DNA of 64,000 nucleotides, from assembly GCA_004431415.1 (NCBI GenBank), contig QPMI01000208.1, positions 80,400 through 144,399 of the forward strand, read 5' to 3'. Position numbers and translations under genes: made by a program. Below are positions 11,301-21,209 of this stretch, in pieces. The notes beneath the pieces are model-generated. The model saw nothing but the letters and a program-made list of their open reading frames with translations, was not told the DNA's origin and ran no database searches. Every line of letters begins with the position of its first letter. Positions within the stretch are counted from its first letter, which is position 1. This stretch comes from Cyanophora paradoxa (Eukaryota > Glaucocystophyceae > Cyanophorales > Cyanophoraceae).

Positions 11301-14111
11301 GGCGGTCCGGGTCTCCTTCTTCGTGCGCCCCGCCCCGCCCGGGCCGCTGCTACCACCGGCGGCGCGCGTGACACGGCGTGGCGCGGGGGCGCAGGGCGTG
11401 GAGAAGGAGTACCGGGTGGTGGCGACCCTCAAGTTCACCAGCGAGCGCCGCCGCATGTCCACCGTCGTCCAGGCCCGCCGCCCCTCCCCCGCCCGCCCCG
11501 CCGGCCCCCGCCCCGCCCCTGACGGGCCTTGAGCAGGAGGTCGAGCAGGAGGGGGCCGAGCCCGGCCGCGTCCTTCTCCTCACCAAGGGCGCCGACGAGG
11601 AGATCATGGGGCGCCTCGCGCACCCCGCCAGTGCGCCCCGCGCCCCGCCCCGCGCCCGCCCGCCCCGCCCCGCCGCGGCGAGCGTGCTGTGCAGCGGCGG
11701 GCGAGGCGGCGGCCGTGGCGGAGGCAGGCGAGGCGGTGGCGCGCTTCTCGACGGAGGGGCTGCGGACGCTGCTCTGGGGCGCGCGGGAGATGCCGTCGGA
11801 CGAGTTCGGGGAGTGGCTGGCGCGCTACGAGGCGGCGGAGTGCATCGCGGAGCCGGCGGTGCGGGCGGAGCGGGCGGAGGCGCTGGCGGACGAGCTGGAG
11901 CGGGGCCTGCGCCTCGTCGGCGTCTCCGCCGTGGAGGACCGCCTGCAGCGCGGCGTCCCCGCCGCCATCGCCTTCCTCCGCGCCGCCGGCGTCCGCGTCT
12001 GGCTCCTCACCGGCGACATGCAGGCCCGCCCGCCCGCCCCTCCGCCACCCGCGCCCCGCGCCGCCCCGCGCTCACGCGTGGCCGGCGCAGGAGACGGCGA
12101 TCAACATCGCGCACTCGTCTCGGCTGCTGGCGCCGGGCATGGAGCTCCTCAAACTGCACGCCACCAGCGCCGAGGAAGCCCGCCAGCAGCTCGCCGAGTT
12201 TGCCGCGAAGGCACCCTCACCCGCCCCCGCTCCCGCGCGCCGGGCCGCCCCGCCCGCCGCCGCCTCTTCGGCGGGGGCGCTGCCGTCGTGCCCGACCCGC
12301 CGGGGCCGGTGACGCCGGCGAGCTCGTGCGGGGCGCCGACGACGGCTCCCTCGGCGGCGCGGCCGGGGCGGGCCCTGGTCGTCGACGGCCGATCCCTGGC
12401 CCTCGTCCTCGAGTCGCCACCCCTCACCGTGCGGCCTGCCCCGCGCCCCGCGCCCCGCCGGCGCTCTCACGCCGGCCGGCAGTCGATGCTGCTGGACGTG
12501 GCGCACGGCTGCGAGGCGCTCGTCTGCTGCCGCGTGACGCCGCTGCAGAAGGCGCGCGTGGTGCGGGCCGTGCGGGAGGCCGACCCTGAGCGCGTGCTGC
12601 TGGCGATCGGGGACGGGGCGAACGACGTGGGGATGATCCACGAGGCGCACGTGGGAGTGGGGATCCTGGGGAACGAGGGGACGCAGGCGGCGCAGGCGTC
12701 GGACATCGCGGTGTGGCGCTTCGCGGCGCTGCGGCGGCTGCTGGCGCTCCACGGGCGCCAGAACGCCCTCCGCATGGCCGCCCTCATCCACTCCATCTTC
12801 TACAAGGACGTCCTCTTCGCCCTGCCCCTCCTCTGGTTCTCCCCCTTCATGGCCGCCACCGGCCAGGCCCTCTACGCCGACTGGATCTTCGCCGGCTTCG
12901 ACGTCGTGCGCCCGCGCCCCGCGCCGCGTCGCCCCGCGCGCGCGCGTCGACGGGCGCGCGCGGGGCCGGCGCGCAGGTCTTCACCTCGCTGCCGCCGATC
13001 GTCCTCGGCTGCTTCGAGAAGGACCTGGACGACTCGCTGGTGCCCCTCACCGAGCACCCCGCCGCCCTCCGCACCTTCCGCGACGACTTCCCCGTCCGCC
13101 ACCCCCGCGCCCCGCCCCCTGCGCCCCGCGAGGGAGGCGACCCCCGCCCGCCTTGCGCAGAAGCGCACCTTCTCCGCCCGCACCCTCGCCCAGTGGTACT
13201 CCGCCGCCGTCCTCCACTCGATCGGTGCCCCGCGCCCCGCCCCCGCTTCCCTTCCCGCGCACGCTGACGCCCCCGGGCACAGTGATCTTCTTCGGGGTTT
13301 ACCTGGGCGTGCGGGGCGGCGGCGAGGTCGTCAGCGGCGGCTCCACGCGCTCCCTCTACGACACGGTGCGCGGGCCGGCGGCGCCGCGCCGCGCGGCGGC
13401 CCCGCGTGAAGTGCGCGGCGGGGCGGCGCAGGGCGTGCTCGTCTCGACGGCCGGCATGCTCGTCATCCTCCTCAAGCTCGCCCTGCACACCATGGTCCGC
13501 CCCGCCCGCCCGCCGCGGGGCCGCGGGGCCGGGCGGCGATGGCGGGTGGGGGGGCAGCACTGGACGTGGGTGCACGCGGCGGCCTCGGCGGTCTCCTTCC
13601 TCGCCTACGTCGTCTGGATCGCCCTCGACTCCAGCGTCGGCGCCTCCCCGGGCTTCCAGGTGGGCGGGAGCCGGCGCCCGCCCGGGGCGCCGCGCCGAGC
13701 GGGGCGCAGGGGACGCTGCGGACGAGCGCGGGGGACGCGGCGACGTACCTGCTCGTGGTGGCGACCGTCTTCGCGGCCCTGCTGCCCGACGCCGCCGCCC
13801 GCTTCGCCCGCCGCAACTTCGCCCCCGCCCCCTGGGAGCGCCTCCAGGACGCTTACGCTGCCCTCGACGCGGGGCCGGCCTCGCCGCCGGCCTCGCCCGG
13901 AGCGCCGGGGACGGGCCGCGCGAGCGTCGCCCCCTCGATGGCGCACAGCGGGTCGACAGCGAGCGTGGGGACCCTCGCGGGGCGCTCCTCGGCGGGGCCC
14001 CTGCCCCGCACCCCGAACGCCAACATCGACCCCCTCCCCGCTGCTCCTGCGCCTGCAGCCAGAGCGGCTCCTCGCGGTCCTCCCGGCGAGGCCGCCGCGT
14101 ACCCGTCCTGA
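8341..14111 (+). CDS. P4-type ATPase (aminophospholipid flippase, catalytic alpha subunit)
   Basis: Known: P4-ATPases flip phospholipids to the cytosolic leaflet, usually with a CDC50 partner. Seen: start ATG 8341, then YSFYINSP, NRISTTKYTLLSFLPKNL (exon junction 8438/8501), exons 8501-8575, 8658-8808 (NQYFLLIVLAQFLPG...AIKDALEDYRRYR), 8865-8969 and 9023-9537 (VGDIIMIEKEQFLPADVLLL, LDGESNLK). M4 follows (CRIVPTALIVSAE), then FADKTGTLTENRM at about 10226, SPDEVALVK at about 11169, RRRMSTVV, KGADEEI, LLTGD, GDGANDVGMIHEAHVGVGIL at about 12609, the M5-M10 helices, and a stop at 14109-14111. There are about 20 short introns, at least one with a GC donor (11473). Oddities: the M4 motif is PTAL where the family has PISL; DGES replaces DGET; about 280 low-complexity residues follow the DKTGT motif; and the SPDE motif is read only after a -1 shift in a C-run (11169-11172). 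The last 46 coding bases are copied at 18372. Confidence 0.96.
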
Positions 14112-14299
14112 TCGGAGCTAGCCAGGCTGGCCCGGCGGACCAGGCCGCACGTACACGCAGACGGTAGGGTTGCCGCAAATCGCCCCCAATTAATTCGGAA
14201 AATCGGATTTTCGATCGCCCACGCACACTGTTCAGAACGCTCTGTCCAGAACGCTCTCAGAGTCAGTTATGTACTTAGCAACTGGCAAAGCAATTAATT
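14063..14299. repeat. Segmental duplication, part 1 copy 1 (flippase 3' coding end and 3' flank)
   Basis: These 237 bases recur at 18372-18608 (constant offset 4309) with no difference that I can see. They include the last 46 coding bases and stop codon of the flippase plus about 190 bases of 3' flank ending CAATTAATT. Confidence 0.93.
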
Positions 14300-14582
14300 G
14301 GGGAAGGACCTCCTTCCCCTTCCCCCACTTGGGGGTGTTCGGGTGCCCACCCTAGGCCAAAATGAAATGTCCCGACCTCCCAAAAGCCCGGTTTTCTCGC
14401 CGGATCCTAGCAAGGCATGCCCCTAGGAGACCGGGAACATGTCTTGGGAGATCCGGGTCCCGTCGGGTCGACCAGGAATGGGCAATAACACATTTTCAAA
14501 AAATGCAATCTAGCGCCTCACCAAGTGGCGGTATATCTGCCGGACCGAGTGCGCCTGAATGCGCCTGATACGCCCGATGATT

Positions 14583-14695
14583 CATGTCATACATGCCGAG
14601 ACCGGAGGGGCAGAGGGTGGCCCGCTAGGCCGCCTCAAGTACCTGTTGTACCGGGCGCCGAAAAAAAGCGCTCCTGCGAGTTTGAGGAGATCGAG
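14583..14695. repeat. Dispersed repeat, copy 1
   Basis: A block containing GTCATACATGCC, then CGCTAGGCCGC, TCAAGTACCTGTTGTACC and a run of seven A's followed by GCTCCTG is shared, with scattered changes, with 41136-41240 near the right flank of the LTR element. It is not part of either TIR or LTR, so it is an older dispersed sequence. Confidence 0.7.
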
Positions 14696-14759
14696 TCTCG
14701 AACGCTCCGGATCCGTGGCCGTACCCTAGAAACTAGGGCCTGTGCGACGCAGTTGAGCA

Positions 14760-15098
14760 ATGCCTCCGCCGACCGGCTCGGCGGCAGTAGCCGCGACGGA
14801 GTATGAGCTCTGTCTGGAGCCCTGTCACGACCCGCGCGGCTGCCATCCGGGCTGCAGATGCGTTCGATGCGGGAAGCACTTCGCTCGTCCGGACAACGTG
14901 TATCGGCACGTGCGAGAGTGTCGGAAGAAGGCGCCTGCGACGCCGCGTTCCGGTGCGCGCCGCTTGGCCGAGTGTGCGCCGATGGTTCTGACTGCCCCGC
15001 GCCTGCCGCCCGCAGATCCGAGCTCGGCGATTGCGATGTCTTCAAACATGTCGCTCTCTTGCTCGGTTTCTGATGGACTCCGGTTCAAGCAGATCTAG
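14760..15098 (+). CDS. Small C2HC zinc-finger protein (hypothetical)
   Basis: Seen: a 112-codon frame with the motif CVRCGKHFARPDNVYRHVREC, that is C-x2-C-x12-H-x3-C with a central aromatic and hydrophobic residue spaced as in classical C2H2/C2HC fingers, followed by a basic KK. More Cys and His lie just before it (CLEPCHDPRGCHPGC). Known: such fingers bind DNA or proteins. It lies inside the Harbinger-like element, so it may be element-encoded or a captured host fragment. No introns are needed. The rest of the protein is Ala/Ser/Pro-rich without recognisable domains. Confidence 0.45.
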   Translation: MPPPTGSAAVAATEYELCLEPCHDPRGCHPGCRCVRCGKHFARPDNVYRHVRECRKKAPATPRSGARRLAECAPMVLTAPRLPPADPSSAIAMSSNMSLSCSVSDGLRFKQI

Positions 15099-15339
15099 AC
15101 TCCTGCTCGGCGTTGTCTAGCCCTTCAAGCGCCTCGAGCACGCACGCGCGCGCACGCACGCGTGTCTTGACTCGCGCGCGCGCGGCCAGCGACCCGCGCC
15201 GTAGCAGATGGAGGCGGCGTCGCAGTATTCGCAGCTGCTCCTAGCACGCCGCGCCTCCAGGGCCCGCGCCGCGCGCCGCTCTCCAGAGCGCGCTGACGCC
15301 TCGGCTCTGCCGATCCACCCGCTTCGATCGAATTCCCCG

Positions 15340-15950
15340 TCAGGTTCGTCGACTCCAGGTTCGCCCCGCCGCTGCTGCGCATGCTACGCATCTCACCCGG
15401 CTGCTGGCGCTGGGCCCCGCCCCCGCGCCGCCGCTGTACAGCATGTCTGGCGCGAGCTGATGGCTCGGCCTTGCGCAGGCTATGTGCAGGGCCCGGCGCC
15501 ACCTGCCGCCCCTCCCGCTTCCTCGCCCGCCCCCCCGCAGGCTACTTCAGCTTCGAATTCCCGCCCGCCGGATGCTTCAGCTTCGTCGACTCCAGGTTCG
15601 CCCCGCCGCTGCTGCTGCGCACCTGGCCCGGCCGCCCCGCCGGGTCCCGTCCCTCACGGCCTCTGTCCGGGGCGAGCTGACGCCTCGGCTCTGCGTATGT
15701 GCAGGCTATGCGCAGGGCCCGGCGCCACCTACCTCTCCCCTGCTTTCCCGCCCGCCGCCCGCCGAATGCTTCAGCTACGTCGACTCCAGGTTTGCCCCGC
15801 CGCTGCTGCTGCGCACCTGGCCCGGCCGTCCCGCCGGGTCCCGCCCCCTCACGGCCTCTGTCCGGGCGAGCTGACGCCTCGGCTCTGCGTATGTGCAGGC
15901 TATGCGCAGGGCCCGGCGCCACCTACCTCTCCTCCCGCCGCTGCTTTCCC
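15340..15950. repeat. Degenerate minisatellite, units of about 190-240 bases
   Basis: The block GTCGACTCCAGGTTYGCCCC starts near 15349, 15586 and 15778. A second block, CTATGYGCAGGGCCCGGCGCCACC, recurs near 15479, 15705 and 15900. So three imperfect units are arranged head to tail, with pyrimidine-rich CCCGCC linkers. Open frames through it are Pro/Ala/Arg-rich and probably meaningless. Confidence 0.7.
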
Positions 15951-16199
15951 GCCGCCGCCGCCGCCGTCCGCCTCGCCACCCCACGTGCACCCGCCCGCCT
16001 CGCCACCCCGCCCGCCTCGCCCGCCCGCCCGCCTCGCCTTTCTGGCCCCCCCCCCTCACCCCCCCCACCCCCAGTACCCTGCAATGTGTACAAGTACCCC
16101 CCTTGCACCCGCGGCCCGCACTTGGCGCACTTGCACAGGGCCAGGCGCAGTCTGCTTTGATCCAGACTCTAATTCGTAATTGTCAACTACATAGCTAAA

Positions 16200-17180
16200 C
16201 CTGCCCGTTCCTGCTCGGAATTTAGAGGTCCTTCCCCTCCAACAGGGCCACTGCGACAGCAGTGTCCCTGTTCCGTTCATTATAAAAAGGGCCACTGACT
16301 TGCCGCGCGCGTCAGTTGGGTCCGGGGAAGGGCATTTAACCTCGGCGAATCCAAGATCTAGATGCAGAGGGCAGCTGCAGGGACTTAAACTAGCGCTTAA
16401 GCTTAAGAAGGCGCGCGCGCGGTGGCCGGGCGAGCCGCTGGGCCGGCTCCGGCCGAGGCTGGCCATGCCAGGCGAGCTCAGCGGCTGCAGCTGTCCTCGC
16501 GATCGAGGCGAGCTGTCCTCTTAGAGGTAGGCCTCATGATCAGGGCCTAGCGAGCTAGCTATAGCTATGTAAGGCGCGGGCCGGGCCTTGGGACTCCGGG
16601 AAGGGGGAGGGAACCTTGTCTGGCCATGGACGTGCTCGAGCTCCTGCAGCTGCCAGGCTGCGCATGCCCCGCGGCCGTCGCGCGCGGAGGCGTGGCGGGT
16701 GCACGAGTGCGCATGTGCTGCGGGTGCACGTGCGTCACGGCGCGCGTGGCTATAGCTACATAGCTAGCTATAGGGGCTGGCCGGCGCCTCGGCCTCCGCG
16801 CGATCTGGGCGCGGGCGCGGGGACGCTGCTCAAGCTCACGTTCCGCTCAAAAAGCGGCGCAGCGGGCCAGCTCATGATCAGCGGCGCCGGCTGCAGCAGG
16901 CATGCGCATCGCGCGCGCGCGGGGGCTCTGCGTCGCGCGGCGCGCGCGCCGCGCTGGCATCGGCTTGTTGCAAGTGGCATAGCCGGCCAAGTGCGGCCGG
17001 CTTGCGGCCGGCTTGTGCAATTGCGTCGGGGCGCGGTTGGCGCGGGTGAAGCGTGCGCGGCTGGCGCGGCTAGCCGCTGAGCCACAGCAAGCTGCCGCGC
17101 GCGCGAGAGGCGTAACCATTGTTGAGCCGAGCCGAGCTGCGGCGCCCGGGGGAGAAAGCGGCCGGGGGGTACTTTAAGAG
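16200..17180. other. Non-coding interior of the Harbinger-like element
   Basis: Rich in TATAGCTA/GCTAGC palindromes (16545-16575, 16750-16775) and GCGCGC runs. No convincing gene was seen in either strand. Confidence 0.4.
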
Positions 17181-17223
17181 GTTTCTCAGGGTAAGTTAAC
17201 TGACTCTCCAATGTGATTGGCTA

Positions 17224-17340
17224 GCGCGCGCGGCGTCCTCCCACGCGACCGCGCTCGCGCCCGGCCTTGCGCTTGCAGTACGGAATGTCGAACATGATGC
17301 GCGCAACGACCTCGAACTGGTCTGGCCCGTATATCTGCTC
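17224..17340 (-). pseudogene. Gene-like exon fragment (unidentified) inside the Harbinger-like element
   Basis: Reading leftward, a splice-acceptor-like ACAG near 17346 is followed by an open stretch reading EQIYGPDQFEVVARIMFDIP, then YCKRKAGRERGR and a TAG. Its amino-acid composition is unlike that of the random GC-rich frames around it. I do not recognise the family. It could be the last exon of an element gene or a captured host exon. Confidence 0.35.
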
Positions 17341-17560
17341 CCTGTGCGTCGCTGGACCCATTTTTGTCCCGGGTGTTGGTGCCTGTTCCTGGATCACCCT
17401 TTGGTCGGACGGGACCGGGAGACATGGTTTCGGGGTCCCCTGGGGATGCGCTTTCAGGGTGTACCGCGCGGCCCCGGTTTTGCGGAGGTCGGGGAAATGG
17501 GATTTGGGGTAGGGTTGGGCCCAAGGGACAGGGACAGGGGAAGTGTTTTACCCTTCCCCA

Positions 17561-18328
17561 ATAATTATAAGCACGCAAGATTTACAGAGTCGAGTCCGAC
17601 CCGCGGGGGCACGTGAAAGCTACGTGCGAATTTCGCAACTTCTCCCGTCTAGCTCCTCGCCACCGAAAATGTCACCTGGCCATCGGCAGCCCTGTGGACC
17701 GCGCGCGCCTATATATCCCGCGAATACCGCAAGAAAGGGCTCTCCCGCGATGCATCGCACCCCCTGAATGCGAGGCTTGCACATGCTCAAATCACGAATT
17801 TTAGCTCCGAGCTCGCACCCCTCATGCATGAAGGTGCACGTGACGCCCCCACGTCGGCGTCTACAGCGCAATAAACCCAAATTAAACGTTACCGTAACGG
17901 CCTCTTTGTTCGCTCAGGCTGCGCTTTCGTGCTAGCTGTAGGCACAGATGGTGGACCGATTCCAGCCCGGCCCCTCTATGCATATGGATCATCGGATGCC
18001 GTCTGCATCAATATCTCAGAGTCTGATCATGGTCATGACTCTGATCATGAGGAACTTCGGAAGACGGCGAGAACGGCCCCAACAACGACAGCGCCGCACG
18101 CCTTGCAATTGCAAGGGGCAGATCTAGACATGACAGGCGACCCCCCAAAATCGTTAGCGGGACGCCTGAAACCCACGACCATGCCTTCATCCGGATCCTC
18201 GAGCTCTGCCCAACAACACGCGCCCGGCCCTCCGATCCGCGTCGAGACCCATGGCCAAACTGAGATATTTCAACATACTGCACGAAACCATATGCATGGC
18301 CATCACGTCTCGACGTCTCAAAATATTA
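17561..18328. repeat. Segmental duplication, part 2 copy 1
   Basis: These 768 bases recur at 18609-19370. The only difference I noticed is six extra bases (CAATTG) near 18108 in this copy. It carries plus-strand frames (for example 17929-18339) and a TATATATCCCGCG stretch near 17710, but no recognisable protein family. It ends in GACGTCTCAAAATATTA, the left arm of the palindrome at 18291-18366. Confidence 0.93.
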
Positions 18329-18366
18329 TAATATTTTGAGACGTCGAGACGTGATGGCCATGCATA
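18291..18366. repeat. Perfect 76-base palindrome at the duplication junction
   Basis: Bases 18291-18328 are the exact reverse complement of 18329-18366, with centre AAAATATTA/TAATATTTT. The left arm is the normal right end of the 768-base unit. The right arm is an inverted copy of the same 38 bases, followed after a few bases by copy 2 of the flippase tail. This marks a fold-back or end-joining event. Confidence 0.95.
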
Positions 18367-18371
18367 GCGCT

Positions 18372-18608
18372 AGCGGCTCCTCGCGGTCCTCCCGGCGAGG
18401 CCGCCGCGTACCCGTCCTGATCGGAGCTAGCCAGGCTGGCCCGGCGGACCAGGCCGCACGTACACGCAGACGGTAGGGTTGCCGCAAATCGCCCCCAATT
18501 AATTCGGAAAATCGGATTTTCGATCGCCCACGCACACTGTTCAGAACGCTCTGTCCAGAACGCTCTCAGAGTCAGTTATGTACTTAGCAACTGGCAAAGC
18601 AATTAATT
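18372..18608. repeat. Segmental duplication, part 1 copy 2 (flippase tail)
   Basis: Copy of 14063-14299, including the final 46 coding bases and stop of the flippase without any of the gene upstream. It is therefore a transcriptionally dead gene tail. Confidence 0.93.
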
Positions 18609-19370
18609 ATAATTATAAGCACGCAAGATTTACAGAGTCGAGTCCGACCCGCGGGGGCACGTGAAAGCTACGTGCGAATTTCGCAACTTCTCCCGTCTAG
18701 CTCCTCGCCACCGAAAATGTCACCTGGCCATCGGCAGCCCTGTGGACCGCGCGCGCCTATATATCCCGCGAATACCGCAAGAAAGGGCTCTCCCGCGATG
18801 CATCGCACCCCCTGAATGCGAGGCTTGCACATGCTCAAATCACGAATTTTAGCTCCGAGCTCGCACCCCTCATGCATGAAGGTGCACGTGACGCCCCCAC
18901 GTCGGCGTCTACAGCGCAATAAACCCAAATTAAACGTTACCGTAACGGCCTCTTTGTTCGCTCAGGCTGCGCTTTCGTGCTAGCTGTAGGCACAGATGGT
19001 GGACCGATTCCAGCCCGGCCCCTCTATGCATATGGATCATCGGATGCCGTCTGCATCAATATCTCAGAGTCTGATCATGGTCATGACTCTGATCATGAGG
19101 AACTTCGGAAGACGGCGAGAACGGCCCCAACAACGACAGCGCCGCACGCCTTGCAAGGGGCAGATCTAGACATGACAGGCGACCCCCCAAAATCGTTAGC
19201 GGGACGCCTGAAACCCACGACCATGCCTTCATCCGGATCCTCGAGCTCTGCCCAACAACACGCGCCCGGCCCTCCGATCCGCGTCGAGACCCATGGCCAA
19301 ACTGAGATATTTCAACATACTGCACGAAACCATATGCATGGCCATCACGTCTCGACGTCTCAAAATATTA
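18609..19370. repeat. Segmental duplication, part 2 copy 2
   Basis: Copy of 17561-18328. Here it directly follows the flippase tail with no 3.26-kb insertion, so it shows the empty arrangement of the locus. It ends at the same CAAAATATTA. Confidence 0.93.
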
Positions 19371-20321
19371 ATCGCAGTCGACGCCGCAGCCACTGCAGCT
19401 GGCGACCCGGCTTACAAGCTGCCCCCGGCCCTGGCCTGCGCCAGGACGGACTGCTATATTGCGCGCTCCTGCGCCAACTGTTCAACGGTTCCCGGCCTTC
19501 GCACTGGCTGACGATGCGAACTGGGGCTGGTCAGAGCGACAACGCCACTGGGGCCAGCGGCCGGGACCCCTTCCCCGGCCCCCGCATAATCGCGCCGCCG
19601 CCCGCCGCGCCTCCGCCCGCGGCCGGGGCGCCGCGCCGCGCGCGCGCTCCGCTAGCGCTCTGCCGGCGAGCAGCGCGCGCCGCCCTAGGCCTCGAGCTCC
19701 CGTGTCCCCGCGCCTGGCCCCGCGCGGTACCCGGTCCTAGCTGGACATGTCGCCCTCCGCGATGTCGACGTCGACTCGCCGTACGCGTGTACATGCATTG
19801 CTTGGCTAACCGGGCGCGGCACGCGGGAGCGCGCAGCGGCCGGCTGCGCGACGCGAGGCCGGCGCCGTGCACGTGACGGGCGGGGCGATCGGGCAGCGGC
19901 CGCGGTCGGCGCGGCTCGCCAGGCGGCGCGGTCGGCGGTCGGCCGGGTGGAGGCGCCGCGGCGCGGCAGCTGCAGGCGGCGGCGCGGCTCGGCCTGCGGG
20001 ACGGGGGCGCGGCGCGCCGCGTCGCGGCGGCGCGGCTCGGCGCGCGCGCGGGCGGGGCGGGTCGGGGGCGTGGCGCGCGGCGGGGCGCAGCGGCTCGGCG
20101 GGCGGGCGGGGGCGCGGTGGGCAGCGGCGCAGCTCTCCGGGCACCGGCGCGCGGGGGGGGAGGCGCGGGCGGCGGCGCGCTGCGCGCAGGCCCAGGCCTA
20201 CGCCTAGCGAGCGAAGATCTAGATAGCCGCTGAGCATGCGCATTACTTAGTTGTTGTATTCTGTCAACGCCGGCGCCCCTACTTTAGACCCCACCTTGCA
20301 CCTCCTGAGACGAGCGGGGGC
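19371..20321. other. GC-rich intergenic region left of the LTR element
   Basis: Extremely CG-rich from 19560 to 20200, with open frames in all phases and no family motif. Nothing else was recognised. Confidence 0.5.
20317..20321. repeat. Target-site duplication, left copy (GGGGC)
   Basis: The five bases before the left LTR match the five after the right LTR (40835-40839). A 5-base duplication is typical of Ty3/gypsy integrases. Confidence 0.85.
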
Positions 20322-20577
20322 TGTCGGATGGGAAGAAGCCCACCCGGTACGCCCTGCGCGGTCTAGCGCAGGCGGTGGTGATAGCAGGAAGCACAAGTGG
20401 TCTATTCACAAGTGTACCCGTACAGCGACGGCGTACCCCTCAGATGGGGCCGCGCCCGGCGCTAAGTCACAACACAGAGAGCACTACAAGCTAGAAGCTT
20501 ACTAGCGCTAGACTAAGGCTAGAGGCTAACCATAGACTACCAGCTAGCCTAGTCCGAGGGCATCGCGGCATGCGACA
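20322..20577 (-). repeat. 3' LTR of the giant retrotransposon
   Basis: 256 bases, TGTCGGATGG...GCATGCGACA, identical to 40579-40834. It contains dense TAGCGCTAG/CTAGAAGC motifs in its promoter-distal half. Confidence 0.96.
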
Positions 20578-21209
20578 ACTCCTCACTCTGCATACGATGC
20601 GTCCGCGCATCGGACCGCGCCAAGCTCGTCAGCACGCGCAGCGGGTCTCCCAAATCGCGGCGGCGACGGAGCAGGAGCTCCACTCGAGGAAGATAGGTCA
20701 TCACCAGCAACCAGCAGCACCAGGTCGACGAAGTCGGGGTAGATAATAAGGGTAGAGGTAGCAGGATCCGATACCGGAAATGCATGTACCTAGGCAACCC
20801 CTGGCAAAGCTTGAAAAGTGCTGAAAAGCATAGACTCGAAACCCGTGGGCTGGCCCAAAACTCGCTCCGTACGGCGAGCACCGCAGGAGAGGGGCACGGA
20901 TGGGAAGTTTCACCGCCTCGGAAGAAAACGCGAGGAGGTATCCGGGCCACCCATCAGGCCCAACGAAAGAGCGGGGCACGATAGAGTGAGCCGCCGACTA
21001 CACGCCTTTCTGGGGCCGTGCACCAACGAAGCCCCACTCTACCACTCCTCTGAGCTCTAGGGCCCGCGCTCCAGAAAAGGGAACGAAAGTCTTCATGGAG
21101 CCAGCACGCCACCGACCCACGCTTGGCCCGACAAGACAGCGCAAGTGTGATCGGCCGACGTCTCCAAGAGAGGACAAGGCTGAGGCAAAGCTGGCAAAGA
21201 AATCTGCCC
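20578..21209 (-). other. 3' untranslated part of the retrotransposon
   Basis: Between the integrase stop and the 3' LTR. No gene was recognised. The polypurine tract candidate lies at its left end. Confidence 0.6.

Larger units (their letters stand above)
14298..17561. mobile_element. PIF/Harbinger-like non-autonomous DNA transposon (TIR TTGGGGAAGG)
   Basis: Seen: the element begins TTGGGGAAGG and ends CCTTCCCCAA, a perfect 10-base inverted repeat, and is flanked on both sides by TAA (14295-14297, 17562-17564). The second copy of the surrounding duplication lacks it: there the site reads TAA-TTA-TAA (about 18604-18612), which resembles an excision footprint. Known: 3-base TAA/TTA duplications are typical of PIF/Harbinger. 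No transposase was recognised inside. The element carries a zinc-finger frame (14760-15098), a degenerate minisatellite (about 15340-15950) and a gene-like fragment on the minus strand (17224-17340). An alternative reading is a 5-base TAATT duplication with slightly shorter ends. The family assignment is inferred from termini only. Confidence 0.66.

Noticed and set aside
15208-16179. 323-codon plus-strand frame
   Set aside because: It runs through a degenerate minisatellite and is Pro/Ala/Ser-rich with repeats of the same phrase; no domain was seen.
19800-20230. Gene in the CG-rich block left of the LTR element
   Set aside because: All frames are open because of base composition; no motif, no splice pattern and no start context.
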